Source: Anomaloglossus baeobatrachus (taxonomy: Eukaryota; Chordata; Amphibia; Anura; Aromobatidae). Taken from it: a stretch of 64,000 bases of DNA. The DNA lies in NCBI RefSeq assembly GCF_048569485.1, contig NW_027442061.1:124001-188000 (forward strand). The letters are read 5' to 3'. Below, one piece after another: positions 35,927 through 49,800 of the stretch (within the stretch, counting starts at the first letter, position 1; each line of letters starts with the position of its first letter). The notes under the pieces were generated by a model that saw only the letters and a program-made list of their open reading frames with translations, ran no database searches and had not been told where the DNA came from. A program made the position numbers and the translations under genes.

Positions 35927-37525
35927 CAGTGCCTTGCAAAAGTATTCGTCCCCCCTTGAAGTTTTCCACCTTTTCTCACATTTCTCACATTTCAGGCTTC
36001 AAACATAAAGATAAAAATGTTAATGTTCTGGTGAAGAATCAACAACAAGTGACACAATTGTGAAGATGAACGATATTTATTGCTGATTTTAAATTTTTGT
36101 AAGAAATAGAAAACTGAAAATTGTGGCGTGCAATATTATTCACCCCCTTTACTTTCAGTGCAGAAACTCCCTCCAGAGGTTGATTGAGGATCTGTGAATG
36201 ATGCAATGTTGTCCTAAATGACTGATGATGATAAATATAAGCCCCTGTGTGTAATCAAGCCTCCGTATAAATGCCCCTGCTCTGTGATAGGCTCAGTGTT
36301 CTGTGTAAAGCGCAGAGAGCATCATGAAGACCAAGGAACACAACAGGCAGGTCCAGGATACTGTTGTGGAGAAGATTAAAGCTGGATTTGGTTGCAAAAA
36401 GATTTCCACAACTTTAAACCTCCCAAGGAGCCCTGTGCAAGCGATCATATAGAAATGGAAGGAGGATCATACCACTGCAAATCTACCAAGACCCAGCCGT
36501 CCATCCAAACTATCATCTCACACAAGGAGAAGACTGATCAGAGATGCAGCCAAGAGGCCCATGATCCCTCTGGATGATCTGCAGAGATCTACAGCTGAGG
36601 TGGGAGAGTCTGTCCATAGGACAACAATCAGTCACTGCACAAATCTGGCCTTTATGGAAGAGTGGCAAGAAGAAAGCCATTTCTCAAGATATCCATAAAA
36701 AGTGTTGTTTAAAGTTTGCCACAAGTCACCTGGAGACACCAAACATGTGGAAGAAGGGGCTCTGCTCAGAGGAAGCCAAAATCACACTATTTGGGCACAA
36801 TGCCAAACGATAAGCAACACAGCTCATCACCCTGAACACACCATCCCCACTGTCAAACATGGTGGAGGCAGCATTATGGTTTGGGCCTGCTTTTCTTCAG
36901 CAGGGACAGGGAAGATGGTTAAAATTGATGGGAAGATGGAGCCAAATACAGGACCATTCTTGAAGAAAACCTGTTGGAGTCTGTAAAAGACCTGAGACTG
37001 GGACGGAGATTTGTCGTCCAACAAGACAATGATCCCAAACATAAAGCAAAATCTACAATGGAATGGATCACAAATAACCGTATCCAGGTGTTAGAATGGC
37101 CAAGTCACAGTCCAGACCTGAACCCAATCGAGAATCTGTGGAAAGAGCTGAAAACTGCTGTTCACAAACGCCTCCATCCAACCTCACTCAGCTCCAGCTG
37201 TTTACAAAGAATGGGCGAGAATTTCACCTCTCCATGTGCAAAACTGATAGACACATCCCCCAAGAGACTGCAGCTGTAATCGCAGCAAAAGGGGCGCTAC
37301 AAAGTATTCACTTACAGGGGATGAATAATATTGCACGCCCCGATTTTCAGTTATTTATTTGTCATAAAAGTTTAAAATAAGCAATAAATATCCTTCCTCT
37401 TCACAATTGTGTCACTTGTTGTTGATTCTTCACCAGAACATTAACATTTTATCTTTATGTTTGAAGCCTGAAATGTGGGAGAAGGTTGAAAAATTCAAGG
37501 GGCTGAATACTTTCGCAAGGCACTG
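35927..37525 (+). mobile_element. Tc1-type DNA transposon (Tc1-D)
   Basis: 1,599 bp, the usual full length. Ends are CAGTGCCTTGCAAAAGTATT and its inverse, flanked by TA (35925-35926 and 37526-37527). Terminal inverted repeats run about 210 bp on each side and include the phrase GGTGAAGAATCAACAACAAG and its complement. It lies just beyond the stop codon of the HSD17B-type gene, about 170 bp away, so it may be within or next to that gene's 3' UTR. Confidence 0.95.
36324..37279 (+). pseudogene. Tc1 transposase, broken (Tc1-D)
   Basis: Begins MKTKEHNRQVQDTVVEKIK. An in-frame TAG near 36450 interrupts the DNA-binding region (VQAII then KWKEDHTTANLPRPSRP), and frame changes follow near 36700 and 36970. 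The first catalytic position reads [11 protein letters not shown] where WSDETK is expected (D to E); [16 protein letters not shown] and [12 protein letters not shown] keep the second D and the E. Ends near LIDTSPKRLQL. Non-functional, though its ends look intact enough to be mobilised in trans. Confidence 0.92.
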
Positions 37526-37527
37526 TA

Positions 37528-37692
37528 CTGTACTGTTGCAGTTATACTCGCAGTATCTCTTGCCCCTGGTTTAGGTTTTGCAGTGGTTAATATTCTATAA
37601 GATTGAGTGAATTCTTAAGAATCCCGTTATGTCTTCCTGTCTGTATGCCATCTCCTCGCGCTCGGTTGTTGGCCTCTTCCCGGCGGCTTCTT
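37528..37692 (-). other. 3' flank or 3' UTR of the HSD17B-type gene
   Basis: About 165 bp between the stop codon and the Tc1-D element. No AATAAA is seen in it on the minus strand, so the transcript may run into the Tc1 or end on a weak signal. Confidence 0.4.
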
Positions 37693-37809
37693 TTATTGCT
37701 TCTTTTGATGGACCGAGTCCGCCATTGATTTGGCGACGGATTTGGCGAAGCGTTCCATCAGTTTGGATCCCAGCAGCTCGTCTGACACAATGTTGTTTAT
37801 AAAGTAACC
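37693..37809 (-). CDS. hsd17b3: HSD17B-type gene, exon 11 with stop
   Basis: 117 bp encoding GYFINNIVSDELLGSKLMER through VHQKKQ and TAA. The lysine-rich end resembles the ER-retention-like tail of this family, although it is not a strict KKXX. Separated from exon 10 by a 3.2-kb intron full of repeats. It diverges most from human relatives, so this exon is the least certain. Confidence 0.8.
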   Translation of the reverse strand, partial: GYFINNIVSDELLGSKLMERFAKSVAKSMADSVHQKKQ

Positions 37810-40800
37810 CTGAAAGAAGAAATCACTGTGAGCAGTGGCGTAAATAGAGTTTGATGGGCCCAGGTGCAAAGTTTGAACCTGGGCCCCCCCATATACACAG
37901 ACACTCGGGGTATGTAATAATGATGCCGACACTCAGGGTACGGCATAATGACGCTGACACGGCTCTTTCCCTCAGCATTCAGCTTTCCCATGCTCTGAAA
38001 TCCCTCTTTCTATCAGCACACAGCTTTCTTATGTTCTGATATCCATCTTGTCCTCAGCACCCAGCTTTCCCATGCTCTGATATCCATCTTTCCATCAGCA
38101 CACAGCTTTCCCATACTCTAATATACATCTTTCCATCAGCACCCAGCTTCCCCATGCTCTGCTATACATCTTTCCATCAGCACACAGCTTCCCATGCTCT
38201 GCTATACATCTTTCCATCAGCACACAGCTTTCCCATGCACTGCTATATATCTTTCCCTCAGCACACAGCTTTCCCATGCTCTGCTATATATCTTTCCCTC
38301 AGCACACAGCTTTCCCATGCTCTGCTATACATCTTTCCATCAGCACCCAGCTTTCTTATGTTCTGATATACATCTTTCCATCAGCACCCAGCTTCCCCAT
38401 GCTCTGATATCCAACTTTCCATCAGCACCCAGCTTTCCCATGCTCTGATATCCATCTTTCCATCAGCACACAGCTTTCCCATGCTCTGCTATACATCTTT
38501 CCATCAGCACACAGCTTTCTTATGCTCTGATATACATCTTTCCATCAGCACACAGCTTTCTTATGCTCTGATATCCATCTTTCATCAGCACCCAGCTTTC
38601 CCATGCTCTGATATACATCTTTCCATCAGCATGCAGCTTCCTCATGCTCTGATATACATCTTTCCATCAGCACGCAGCTTTCCCATGCTCTGATATACAT
38701 CTTTCCATCAGCACCCAGCTTTCCCATGCTCTGATATACATCTTTCCATCAGCACACAGCTTTCTTATGCTCTGATATACATCTTTCCATCAGCACACAG
38801 CTTTCTTATGCTCTGATATCCATATTTCATCAGCACCCAGCTTTCCCATGCTCTGATATACATCTTTCCATCAGCACCCAGCTTCCCCATGCTCTGATAT
38901 CCAACTTTCCATCAGCATGCAGCTTTCCCATGCTCTGATATACATCTTTCCATCAGCACCCAGCTTTCCCATGCTCTGATATACATCTTTCCATCAGCAC
39001 ACAGCTTTCTTATGCTCTGATATCCATATTTCATCAGCACCCAGCTTTCCCATGCTCTGATATACATCTTTCCATCAGCATGCAGCTTCCTCATGCTCTG
39101 ATATACATCTTTCCATCAGCACGCAGCTTTCCCATGCTCTGATATACATCTTTCCATCAGCACCCAGCTTTCCCATGCTCTGATATACATCTTTCCATCA
39201 GCACACAGCTTTCCCATGCTCTGCTATACATCTTTCCATCAGCACACAGCTTTCCCATGCTCTGCTATACATCTTTCCATCAGCACACAGCTTTCTTACG
39301 CTCTGATATCCATCTTTCATCAGCACACAGCTTTCTTATGCTCTGATATCCATCTTTCATCAGCACCCAGCTTTCTCATGCTCTGATATACATCTTTCCA
39401 TCAGCACCCAGCTTTCTTATGTTCTGATATCCATCTTTCCATCGGCACCCAGCTTTCTCATGATCTGATATCCATCTTTCTATCGGCACCCAGCCGATCA
39501 GCATGGGAAAGCTGGGTTCTGAGGAAAAATGTATAGCAGAGCATGGGGAAGCTGGGTGCTGAGGGAAAGAGCCTCTTTCTCTCAGCAGAAAACTTTTGCA
39601 TCCTTGAATCTTTGTCCCTTCTCAAATAAAGCTCTTCAAATACTAGAATGGCCCCCGCATTGCCTTTCATATAGTATAATGGGTCCCACATAACCCTTCA
39701 TATATTAGAATTCTCTTCCATAGTCCTCCATATATTATACTGCATTTCCCATAGTTCTCCATGTATAAGCTAGCTCTCATAGCCCTACAATTATTATAAT
39801 GCACCTCCCCTAGTGCTCAACATATTATACTGCACCCCATAGTCCTCCATATATTAAAATGCACCTCCAGAGTCCTCCATGTATTATAATGCACCCTCAT
39901 AGTCCATGTATAAGGCAACCCCCATTAATACTTCATATAATATAATGCAGCCCCATAGTCCATATTGCATTATGCAGCCCCATAGTCCATATTGCATTAT
40001 GCAGCCCCATAGTCCATATTGCATTATGCAGCCCCATAGTCCATATTGTATTATGTAGCTCCATACTCCATACTGTACTATGCAGCCCCATAGTCCATAT
40101 TGCATTATGCAGCCCCATGTTCCATATTGTATAATGCAGCCCCATAGTCCATATTGCATTATGCAGCCCCATAGTCCATATTGCATTATGTAGCCCCATG
40201 TTTCATATTGCATTTTGCAGCCTCATAGCCCATATTGTATTATGCACCCCCATAGTCCATACTGTATTATGCAGCCGCAATACCATTTAATGCACCCCCA
40301 TAGGCGTCTGGCCACCGTGTACTCACTGATTTAAAAAAAAAAAAAATGAACAAGTCCTCACCTCTCCTTGTTCTCCCGCTGCTCTGGTCAGTGTCCCGCG
40401 CTCTGCAGTCTCAGCTCAGCAGTCGTGCAGTAGTGACGTCACCGCGCTTTGCTGCGCTGAGACGTCAGGCGGAGGCACAGGGGGGGGGCAAAAGAAGAAG
40501 GATGGATGGGAGTGCTCCGCTCTATTCTTCATTACTGCTGTGTGCAATAACGGTTGAGGGCCCGTGGGCGAGGGGGGCCCGATGCTGGTCTGCTGTTACA
40601 GCACAACTTCTTTCTCACAGAGAGGATCCGGCTGCTTCTCTGCAGGGCAGGCGCTGGGCCCCTTACCCTGCAGGGCCCGGTGTGGCGATCTCTGCAACCG
40701 CGGTGAGGAGGATCTGCACGAGGGGTCAGGACTGTGATAAGACAGGGCCTCAGAGGTCAGACATCCCACTGGAAACCACTGGGGGCGCTGTACTGGGACA

Positions 40801-43800
40801 GCCCCATCTCCAAGCCCCTGCCCCGGCAGTGAGGGGGTTACACTGCGGCTTTCTCAGTAAATACCACACACCCATCTCTCTGTGATAATGTTCTATACTC
40901 AGTGTTACTGCCCATCGTGCATGATATTCCGGACACCTCCAGAGCTGCATTCATACTTCAGTACCTGTATAGAGTGGGACAGGCAGCCGTTGGTGCGATG
41001 CGTGTAGCCCACAGTGTTCAGCGCCTCCCGGACAAAGTCACCGGCCGATTTCACGAGAGCATTGGTGGGCAGATTCTGGGCCATGTTAGTGGAAACAATC
41101 ATGGGGAGCACGGACTGTGGGCAAAGGGAAGAGCGTTATACCGGGGTATCTAAGCCGATCAGCTCTGTCTGCTGAGCCGGGTATCTAAGCCCATCCTGCG
41201 GGGTACACCCATCTTGTATGGCGGTTTTACCTGAACCGTTATCCCCTTCGATTTATATTCTATGGAAAGAGAACGGGAAAAAAAGTCCACAAACGCCTGA
41301 AAGAGAAGAGAAGAGGACATGGTCAGCGCAGGGACAGGTGGCTGATACCAGAGAGTAATGGCTCATGTAATCAGGGAGCCGTTAATCTTTCACCCGTACA
41401 GTTGTTATGTTCAAACACCCCACAACTTCCAATACAGAGCCACGCCCCTTTATATGCAAATTATTATTACTCAGCTCCGCCTCCAATGGCAGGTATACCT
41501 TGGTGGCGCTGTATAAAGCCATCATCGGGTACGGGTGTGCGCCAGCCTGAGACGAGACGTTTATTATCAGACCCTTCCTCCTGTACAAGAGAGAAGAGTG
41601 TCTGAGATCCAACCACACAGCAATCTCCAGAGTGCCACCGCCATCCAAACACACCGCCATCAAACCACACCGCCATCTCCACAGGGCGACCGTCCTCCAA
41701 CCACACCGCCATCCAACCACACCGCCATCCAACCACACCGCCATTTCCACAGTGCCACCGCCATCCAACCACACCGCCATCTCCACAGTGCCACCGCCAT
41801 CCAACCACACCGCCATCTCCACAGTGCCACCGCCATCCAACCACACCGCCATCTCCACAGTGCCACCGCCATCCAACCACACCGCCATCTACACAGTGCC
41901 ACCGCCATCCAACCACACCGCCATCTACACAGTGCCACCACCATCCAACCACACTGCCATCCAAACACACCGCCATCTCCACAGTGCCACAGCCATCCAA
42001 CCACACCGCCATCTCCACAGTGCCACCGCCATCCAACCACACCATCATCTACACAGTGCCACCGCCATCCAACCACACCATCTACACAGTGCCACCGCCA
42101 TCCAAGCACACCGCCATCCTTCCACACCACCATCTCCACAGTGCCACCGCCATCCAACCACACCGCCATCTCCACAGTGTCACCGCCATCCAACCACACC
42201 ACCATCTACACAGTGCCACCGCCATCCAACCACACCACCATCTACACAGTGCGACAGTCATCCAACCACACCGCCATCCAACCACACCGCCATCTCCACA
42301 ATTCATTCATAAACTACTTGGTGGGTTCCGGTAACTTTTCCCTAATACATAAAACTTTTATAGATCAGAACACAATGCAGAATATCATGGTTTACGCTCT
42401 CGGACACCGACCTCTGCACCATTTTTGGCAGCACAATCGTGGTCATCTGGAAAGTAAGAATAATGGCATTAAACTGAGATACCTTCAACTGCAGAGATAT
42501 ACAGCTCCTATCACCCTGCAGGGGGAGGAGACTCATAGCTCCTCCTATCTGTATCACCCTGCAGGGGGAGGAGACTCAAAGCTCCTCCTATCTGTATCAC
42601 CCTGCAGGGGGAGGAGACTCATAGCTCCTCCTATCTGTATCACCCTGCAGGGGAGGAGACTCATAGCTCCTCCTATCTGTATCACCCTGCAGGGGGAGGA
42701 GACTCATAGCTCCTCCTATCTGTATCACCCTGCAGGGGGAGGAGACTCATAGCTCCTCCTATCTGTATCACCCTACAGGGGGAGGAGACTCATAGTTCCT
42801 CCTATCTGTATCACCCTGCAGGGGAAGGAGACTCATAGCTCCTCCTATCTGTATCACCCTGCAGGGGGAGGAGACTCATAGCTCCTATCTGTATCACCCT
42901 GCAGGGGGAGGAGACTCATAGCTCCTCCTATCTGTATCACCCTGCAGGGGGAGGAGACTCATAGCTCCTCCTATCTGTATCACCCTGCAGGGGGAGGAGA
43001 CTCATAGTTCCTCCTATCTGTATCACCCTGCAGGGGGAGGAGACTCATAGCTCCTCCTATCTGTATCACCCTGCAGGGGGAGGAGACTCATAGCTCCTCC
43101 TATCTGTATCACCCTGCAGGGGGAGGAGACTCATAGCTCCTCCTATCTGTATCACCCTGCAGGGGGAGGAGACTCATAGCTCCTCCTATCTGTATCACCC
43201 TGCAGGGGGAGGAGACTCATAGCTCATCCTATCTGTATCACCCTGCAGGGGGAGGAGACTCATAGCCCCTCCTATCTGTATCACCCTGCAGGGGGAGGAG
43301 ACTCATAGCTCATCCTATCTGTATCACCCTGCAGGGGGAGGAGACTCATAGCTCCTCCTATCTGTATCACCCTGCAGGGGGAGGAGACTCATAGCTCCTC
43401 CTATCTGTATCACCCTGCAGGGGAGGAGACTCATAGCTCATCCTATCTGTATCACCCTGCAGGGGGAGGAGACTCATAGCCCCTCCTATCTGTATCACCC
43501 TGCAGGGGGAGGAGACTCATAGCTCATCCTATCTGTATCACCCTGCAGGGGGAGGAGACTCATAGCTCCTCCTATCTGTATCACCCTGCAGGGGGAGGAG
43601 ACTCATAGCTCCTCCTATCTGTATCACCCTGCAGGGGGTGTACAGACTTATCTGTTTCTTACCTGTACAGCGGACATCATGTTGCAGTTCATTATTTCAG
43701 TTATTTTCTGTTGGAAAAAATATACAATTAATTGAATTATAAATTGGTGGATTTGTCTCCGGTTACGACAGAACACGGATTGGTCTTCCAAACCCACCAC

Positions 43801-46800
43801 AATAGGTTCTGGCTCTACAGATCTGCAATATTAGTTGATGGGAATAGGGATCATGGGGATCATACAGTGATTGATATAATCAGACACGAGATGTCTTGGA
43901 ACATAAGATTTCCCGGAACACAAGATGTCTTCGAACATGAGGGCAGTGTGAATAGTAAAGGATTGTGCTTGATGAAGAGTTTGAGATCTTTGGATGTCCA
44001 GAAAACTGGGACGGGGCGATTAAGTAGATATAATATAGGAGATAGTCAGGAATAATCAGAGGAGGACAGCAGGAATTGGTGGGTTTTGGGTGATGAAGGC
44101 AAGAAAAGTCTCAGAACGTTGGATTTTAGTGAAAACCATGAAGGTGTAGGAACGAAGCTCTGAGGCTGGAGTAGAATGACTTTGGGGCTATATAGAGTAT
44201 GAAAGTGTTTGATGGACCATGAAAAGAAAATTCCATTCGAGGAGGAAGTGAAGACTTGGAGATGAGCTTCGGAATAGGTGGCTTTCTAGGTTGACTTTAA
44301 AGGCATGAAAAGTAAGGAAATATTGTCTGATACACGGATTGTCCTGAGGCTGACGGAGCCTTCTGGACGTCTTGGGTAGGAAGGAGATCCTTCCAACATC
44401 ACACTCACCTGGCTGAGATCAGGGACATTGAGAAACATGGTGGGCTCCGGACTGTAGGCCATCCCAACGTTATTGACTACAAGAGAAGAACCAAACATTC
44501 ACATCTCTGCTTGAAGCAAAACTACAATTCAACAAGAGAAGACGAGAGAAGTCAAAGATGGAAACGTCACCGATGAGGAAAAGAAAGAACACTGGAATAT
44601 CTAGAAGAAAGGGGGACCCAAAAATCAAATTGGGTCCTCACTATGATGGTGGTTACAACAGATTTGGGGTTTGATACTGAGCACCACAGCCCGGCATAGA
44701 TAACACCTTCTGATGTTTCTCTACAATTTGGTAAAGATCAGAATATGATGATAACATTGGATATAGCTATCACAATTTTTTTCAGTAACATTGATCGGGC
44801 ATTCATTCCTTCAATTAGAGTTTCTGACCAGAACACAAAGTGTGATGGACCCTGGCCAGACAAGGTCCAGGTATGTAATTTGAGATTGGTACTACCAAGG
44901 ATCCCAATGTCCAGATCCTTCAACTCCTTCTCAACCTTGGGATAAATTTCAGGTCCTCCTGTGAAGTCCAGCTGGATTACTTTGGTTTTCCTTTTGGTTT
45001 GTTCCTCTGTAAAAGGTTAAAATCTTATGTAAGTGTCATGGTTGTCCTAAGGTCAATAAGAAATAGTCCCCCACCCCCACCCCCACCCCCACCACCACCA
45101 CCACTTTTAGAAGAAAATCCATAATCCTTCAGAATCAGAAGACCTTATTGACTCCATGTGTGACCAACCTCACCATCCCAGACTAAATGTATATTTACTT
45201 AATTGTCCTGTATCTAGAAACTTCATGTATCACACTACATAGTACAGTGTCTGGAGAGTTTCTCTGTTTGGACCTAAGTATGAAGTCTTCAGATGAAGTC
45301 ATGATGAATGTTTTGGTAGTGACACGTTAATAGAGGTTTTCCGATGTAGAGTCTGAAAAAGAACTCCAGAATGAAAGCAGATTCCAGAATTGTCCTCCTA
45401 CCTTCTCAGGTATCTGGAAACCAGTTGTCTCCAGATATCGGAGATTAGTATTTGGAGGTCTCTAATCTAGTCTAGATATGGACAAGATAAACAGGATCTC
45501 CAGGTAGAGACAGTGTGAAGAAAAACTCTAGAAAACGGAAGGATAAATTAATTTTTTCCTCAACTTCTCTATATGTGGAATCTTTATCCTGCCTGTATCT
45601 GGAGATCTCATTTGTGTTAACATTTGGAAACCTTAACCAAGTCTCGATTGACCTAATCAATATTTTCAGAAGAAGAAATCTGGAATAAATGAGTCCCTTC
45701 ATCAAGCCCTAAGTATCTTGAGACGTTTTCCACATCTTTTGGAGACGTTCTACTCCATGTCTAGATACCAAAAGATTAATGATGTCTTCAGATAGAAAAA
45801 GGATGAAGAATAGATCATATTGCATAGATAAGGAGTCATTAAACCTCTTTGAAGACCTCCTTGATCCTGTCTAAATACGAATAAGATGCACTCCAAATAA
45901 AGATGATAGAGACTTTAGATGCTCGTAGCGCAAATAAGGAACCTAAATACAATTTTCTGTTAACAAGTCTGTATCTTGTGACTTCTTTAATAGTTCCTAG
46001 ATATAGACATGATACAGAAGACCTCCACATGGAGATGTTGAAGAAAGACGCAAGAAACTGCCAAAAAAGACAGGAGTCCGCCCTCAACCCTCCTCTATCT
46101 GTAGACTTCATTCACCATATGTAGACATGAAAAATATAAAAATATGCTGGTAGGATGATTGAGACTACTTTGTACCTCTCTATATCTAGAGACGTCCTCC
46201 TGTCTGTATTTAGATACCTTATTCCTCTCTCTATCTAGAGACGTCATCCTATCTGAATTTGGAGACCTCCTTATACACCTCTCTCTATCTAGTGACATCC
46301 TCCTGTTGGCATTTGGAGACCTCCTTATACTTCTCTATATCTAAAGACGTCCTTTTGTCTGGATTTAGAGACCTCCTTATACCTCTCTATATCTAAAGAC
46401 ATCCTCATGTCTATATTTGGAGACCTTCTTATACCTCTGTGTCTAGAGACAACTTCCTGTCGGCATTCGAAGACCTTCTTACACCTCTCGATATCTAGAG
46501 ACGTCATCCTGTCTGAATTTAGAGACCTCCTACCTCTCTATATCTAGAGATGTCTTCCTGTTGGAATTTGGAGACCTCCTTATACCTCTATACCTAGAGA
46601 CATCATTCTGTCTGCATTTGGACACCTCCTTGACTTGGTTTTCATATGGATAAGTCAAGATCATACTTTAGGTTCCCGTTAGGATGAACAAGACTACAAC
46701 TGATCATGTGTCACACCTTCATTTCCCCATCGAACATTATTCTTCAGTTTCCAGTACAGAATCATATCTTACCGATCCCTTTGGCAACATTTTTCAGCTT

Positions 46801-49800
46801 CTCTAGAGTCCTGCTGATGAGGACGATATCGAAACCCCTTTTGGCCAACTATGGAGAAGACACATGTTTGAGGACATAAAAGTTGATGAATGCATAGACG
46901 CACTGGTGTCCACTCACCTCCTCAGCGTAAGACTTCCCAATTCCATCTGTTGCTCCTGTTACCACTGGAAAAATCAGAAAATATAGTATAAAAATGTAAC
47001 TTTGGGGGTTTCATAGATCTAAAAATTGGCCCCCGCTCAGCTATACCTGATGGTACATTGTCAAAAAATGTACAAACCTCAGGAATGGTCCTTAACATTA
47101 TGCCCGCTGAGAACCAGTCACACTGATGGGCAACCGAATGTCAAACTTTCTCAAAAAAAAGTGGTCAGTGCAAAAGTTTGTGCACCCTTGCTGCATTATT
47201 TTATAATTATTTTTGTAAGGTTTAAGTATTTAAGTAATTTCCAAAGTCTTAATCTGGGACCAAGAAATTCAACCACTGCTTGGAAAAGTAGTAGGAGGAA
47301 AAAATAAGGTAAATGCAAAAATCTGTGCACCCTTTCAGAATATTTTTTTTTGTAAGGTTTGTGCATAACTCAAGATATTAAATCTTAATTAAAATATTTA
47401 TGTGCAACTATGGCTTGGAAAACAAGGAGTCAGAAAAGTGGCTCATGCTAAAGTTTGTGCGCCCTCACATTATCTATGTTGTTTTTTTCTTTTACAAGGT
47501 GTGAGAACTTGGTTACTTCTTGTCAATGTCGTAATACACCGCAACAAAAACCAGCCACAATAGCGCCCCCTACGGCCTTGAGCCTAGAAAGCAGGAGGCT
47601 AGAAATCCAGGCGATGTTGAGCTTGATGTCAATAATGACAATGACCCCCGAGGCCTCTGTAATCCGGACCGCAGGACTCCGGCACAGATACACCGGCCCG
47701 GATTTGTTTGCAGTAGTAAATTTTACCGCATTGGCTAATTATTAATTACAGCGGACTTTACCCTCCAGAAAAGTTATCAATCCGGGCTGTAGGGAGCGGA
47801 GACGATGGAGCAGCTGATAAGAGGGCACCACTTATAGGCAAGAGGTAACCGAAAGCAGTCCGGAAAAATCGTGTGGCTCCAACGTGAGATGATGAAACTT
47901 TACATAATCACATAAAAGTATTCACACCCCTTGTATTTGTATGACATAACTTGGTATTACTTTGGAGTCCCTCTGCAGTCGTTTTTTATAGAAATCGTCC
48001 ACACCACAATGGTCCTGTGAACCTACGGCACAAGGCTCTGTGTGCACTGAACTTGTCCACCTTGGAGCGAGAAGACTTTGAGGTTAAGGATTTCTTCTGG
48101 CCTTCAGCAGGTTTCCATTCAGGATTAGGCATTCAGCTGCCCTAAAGCCTCCACCTTCGAGGAGTCCGGTCCCCCATAACTACCCTAATACTGAGGCAAA
48201 AGGGAAACAGAGGTCCCCTGCATGTGTTGGATATACCATGTTCAGAAGTCGCCTCCACATCAGAAACTTTGAATTTTAGGGTTGCAGGTTTTTGTCTACG
48301 ATTACTAGGTATTGAGCTTCTACAATGTTCCTGTGTCCTGCCTAATACTTTTGCAAAAGGTAGTAGAGGGCCCAGGTATGTACTGGATGTCCCTTTAGAC
48401 TGTTCCCACAGTTACTCTATACTTTTCAAAATCCATTCTTCAAACCTAGAGACTGCAAAAAAGCCAAAACAAAACACCAAAGTTCATACTCTCTAGGGTT
48501 AGGGGAAGGACATTGAAAACTATGGAGTAGCTGCGGGGATAATGTAAAGAGACATATCCAATAAATGCATGAGTCCTCTACTATACTACCTTAGTCATTT
48601 TGGATAAAAAGCTGCTGCTGGCCACAAGATAACACCACCAAAGTTCATACTCCCTAAGGTTAGGGGAAGGACATTGAAAACTATGGAGTAGCTGTAGGAA
48701 TATTCTAAAGGGACATATCCAGTACATGCATGAACCCTCTACTATAGTAATTCTGGATAGCAATCCGCTGCAGGTAAACCAAAACACCAAAGTTCATATT
48801 CTCTAAGGTTAGGGAAAGTGAATTGAAAAGTATGGAGTAGCCGTATGAATATTCCAAAGAGACATCCAATACCTGTATGAACCCTCTACTATATTACTAT
48901 AATAATTCTGGATAAAAACGTCTGCAGGCCTCAAGAAAACCACACACTAAAGTTCATACTCTCTATGGTTAGGGAAAGGACCATTGAAAACTACAGAGTG
49001 GCTGTAGATATATTCTAAAAGGGTCATATCCAGTACATGCATGCACAATCTACTATAGTAATTCTGGATAGCAACCTTCTGCAGGCCACAAGAAAACAAT
49101 ATCACCAAAGTTCATACTCTCTAAGGTTAGGGAAAGTGCATTGAAAAGTATGGAGTAGCTGTGGGGATATTCTGAAGACACATATCCAGTCCTCTACTAT
49201 ACTACCTTAGTAATTGTGGATGCAAACCTGCTGCAGGCCTCAAGAAAACCACAACACCAAAGTTCATGCTCTCTAAGGTTAGGGGAAGGACATTGAAAAG
49301 TATGGAGTAGATGTAGGAATATTCTAAAGGGACATATCCAATACCTACATGAGTCCTCTACTATACTATAGTAACTCTAGATAAAAAGCTGTTGCAAGTC
49401 TCAAGAAAACCACAACACCAAAGTTCATATTCTCTAAGGTTAGGGGAAGGACATTGAAGTGTATGGAGTAGCTGTGGGGATATTCTAAAGAGACATATCT
49501 GATACACACCTGAGCCCCCTACTATACTACCTTAGTAATTCTGGATAAAAAAAACTGCTGCAGGCCGCAAGAAAACCACAACACCAAAGTTCATATTCTC
49601 TAAGGTTAGGGGAAGGACATTGAAATGTATGGAGTAGCTGCGGGAATATTCTAAAGACATATCCAGTACATGCATAGCTCTCTACTATACTACCTTAGTA
49701 ATTCTGGATACAAACCCACTGCAGGCTACAAGAAAACCACAATACCAAAGTTCATACTCTCTAAGGTTAGGGGAAGGACATTGAAAAGTACGGAGTAGCT

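Larger units (their letters stand above)
37833..40705 (+). mobile_element. Possible hAT-like repeat in intron 10 (CAGTGGCGTAA type)
   Basis: Starts CAGTGGCGTAAATAGAG followed by GGGCCCAGGTGCAAAGTTTG, the start of a repeat I recall as common in frogs and fish, and seems to end in GGGCCCGGTGTGGCGA near 40685. Both inner minisatellites (41-bp and 27-bp) would belong to it. The right terminal repeat was not found, so limits are approximate. Confidence 0.5.

Noticed and set aside
40346-40885. 179-codon plus-strand ORF
   Set aside because: No family resemblance, and it overlaps the end of a repeat in intron 10 of the minus-strand gene.
41535-42752. 405-codon plus-strand ORF rich in His, Pro and Thr
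   Set aside because: Open frame created by the 36-bp minisatellite inside intron 7; it lies antisense across real exons of the HSD17B-type gene.
43732-44055. 107-codon plus-strand ORF in intron 5
   Set aside because: No recognisable domain; lies antisense within an intron of the host gene.
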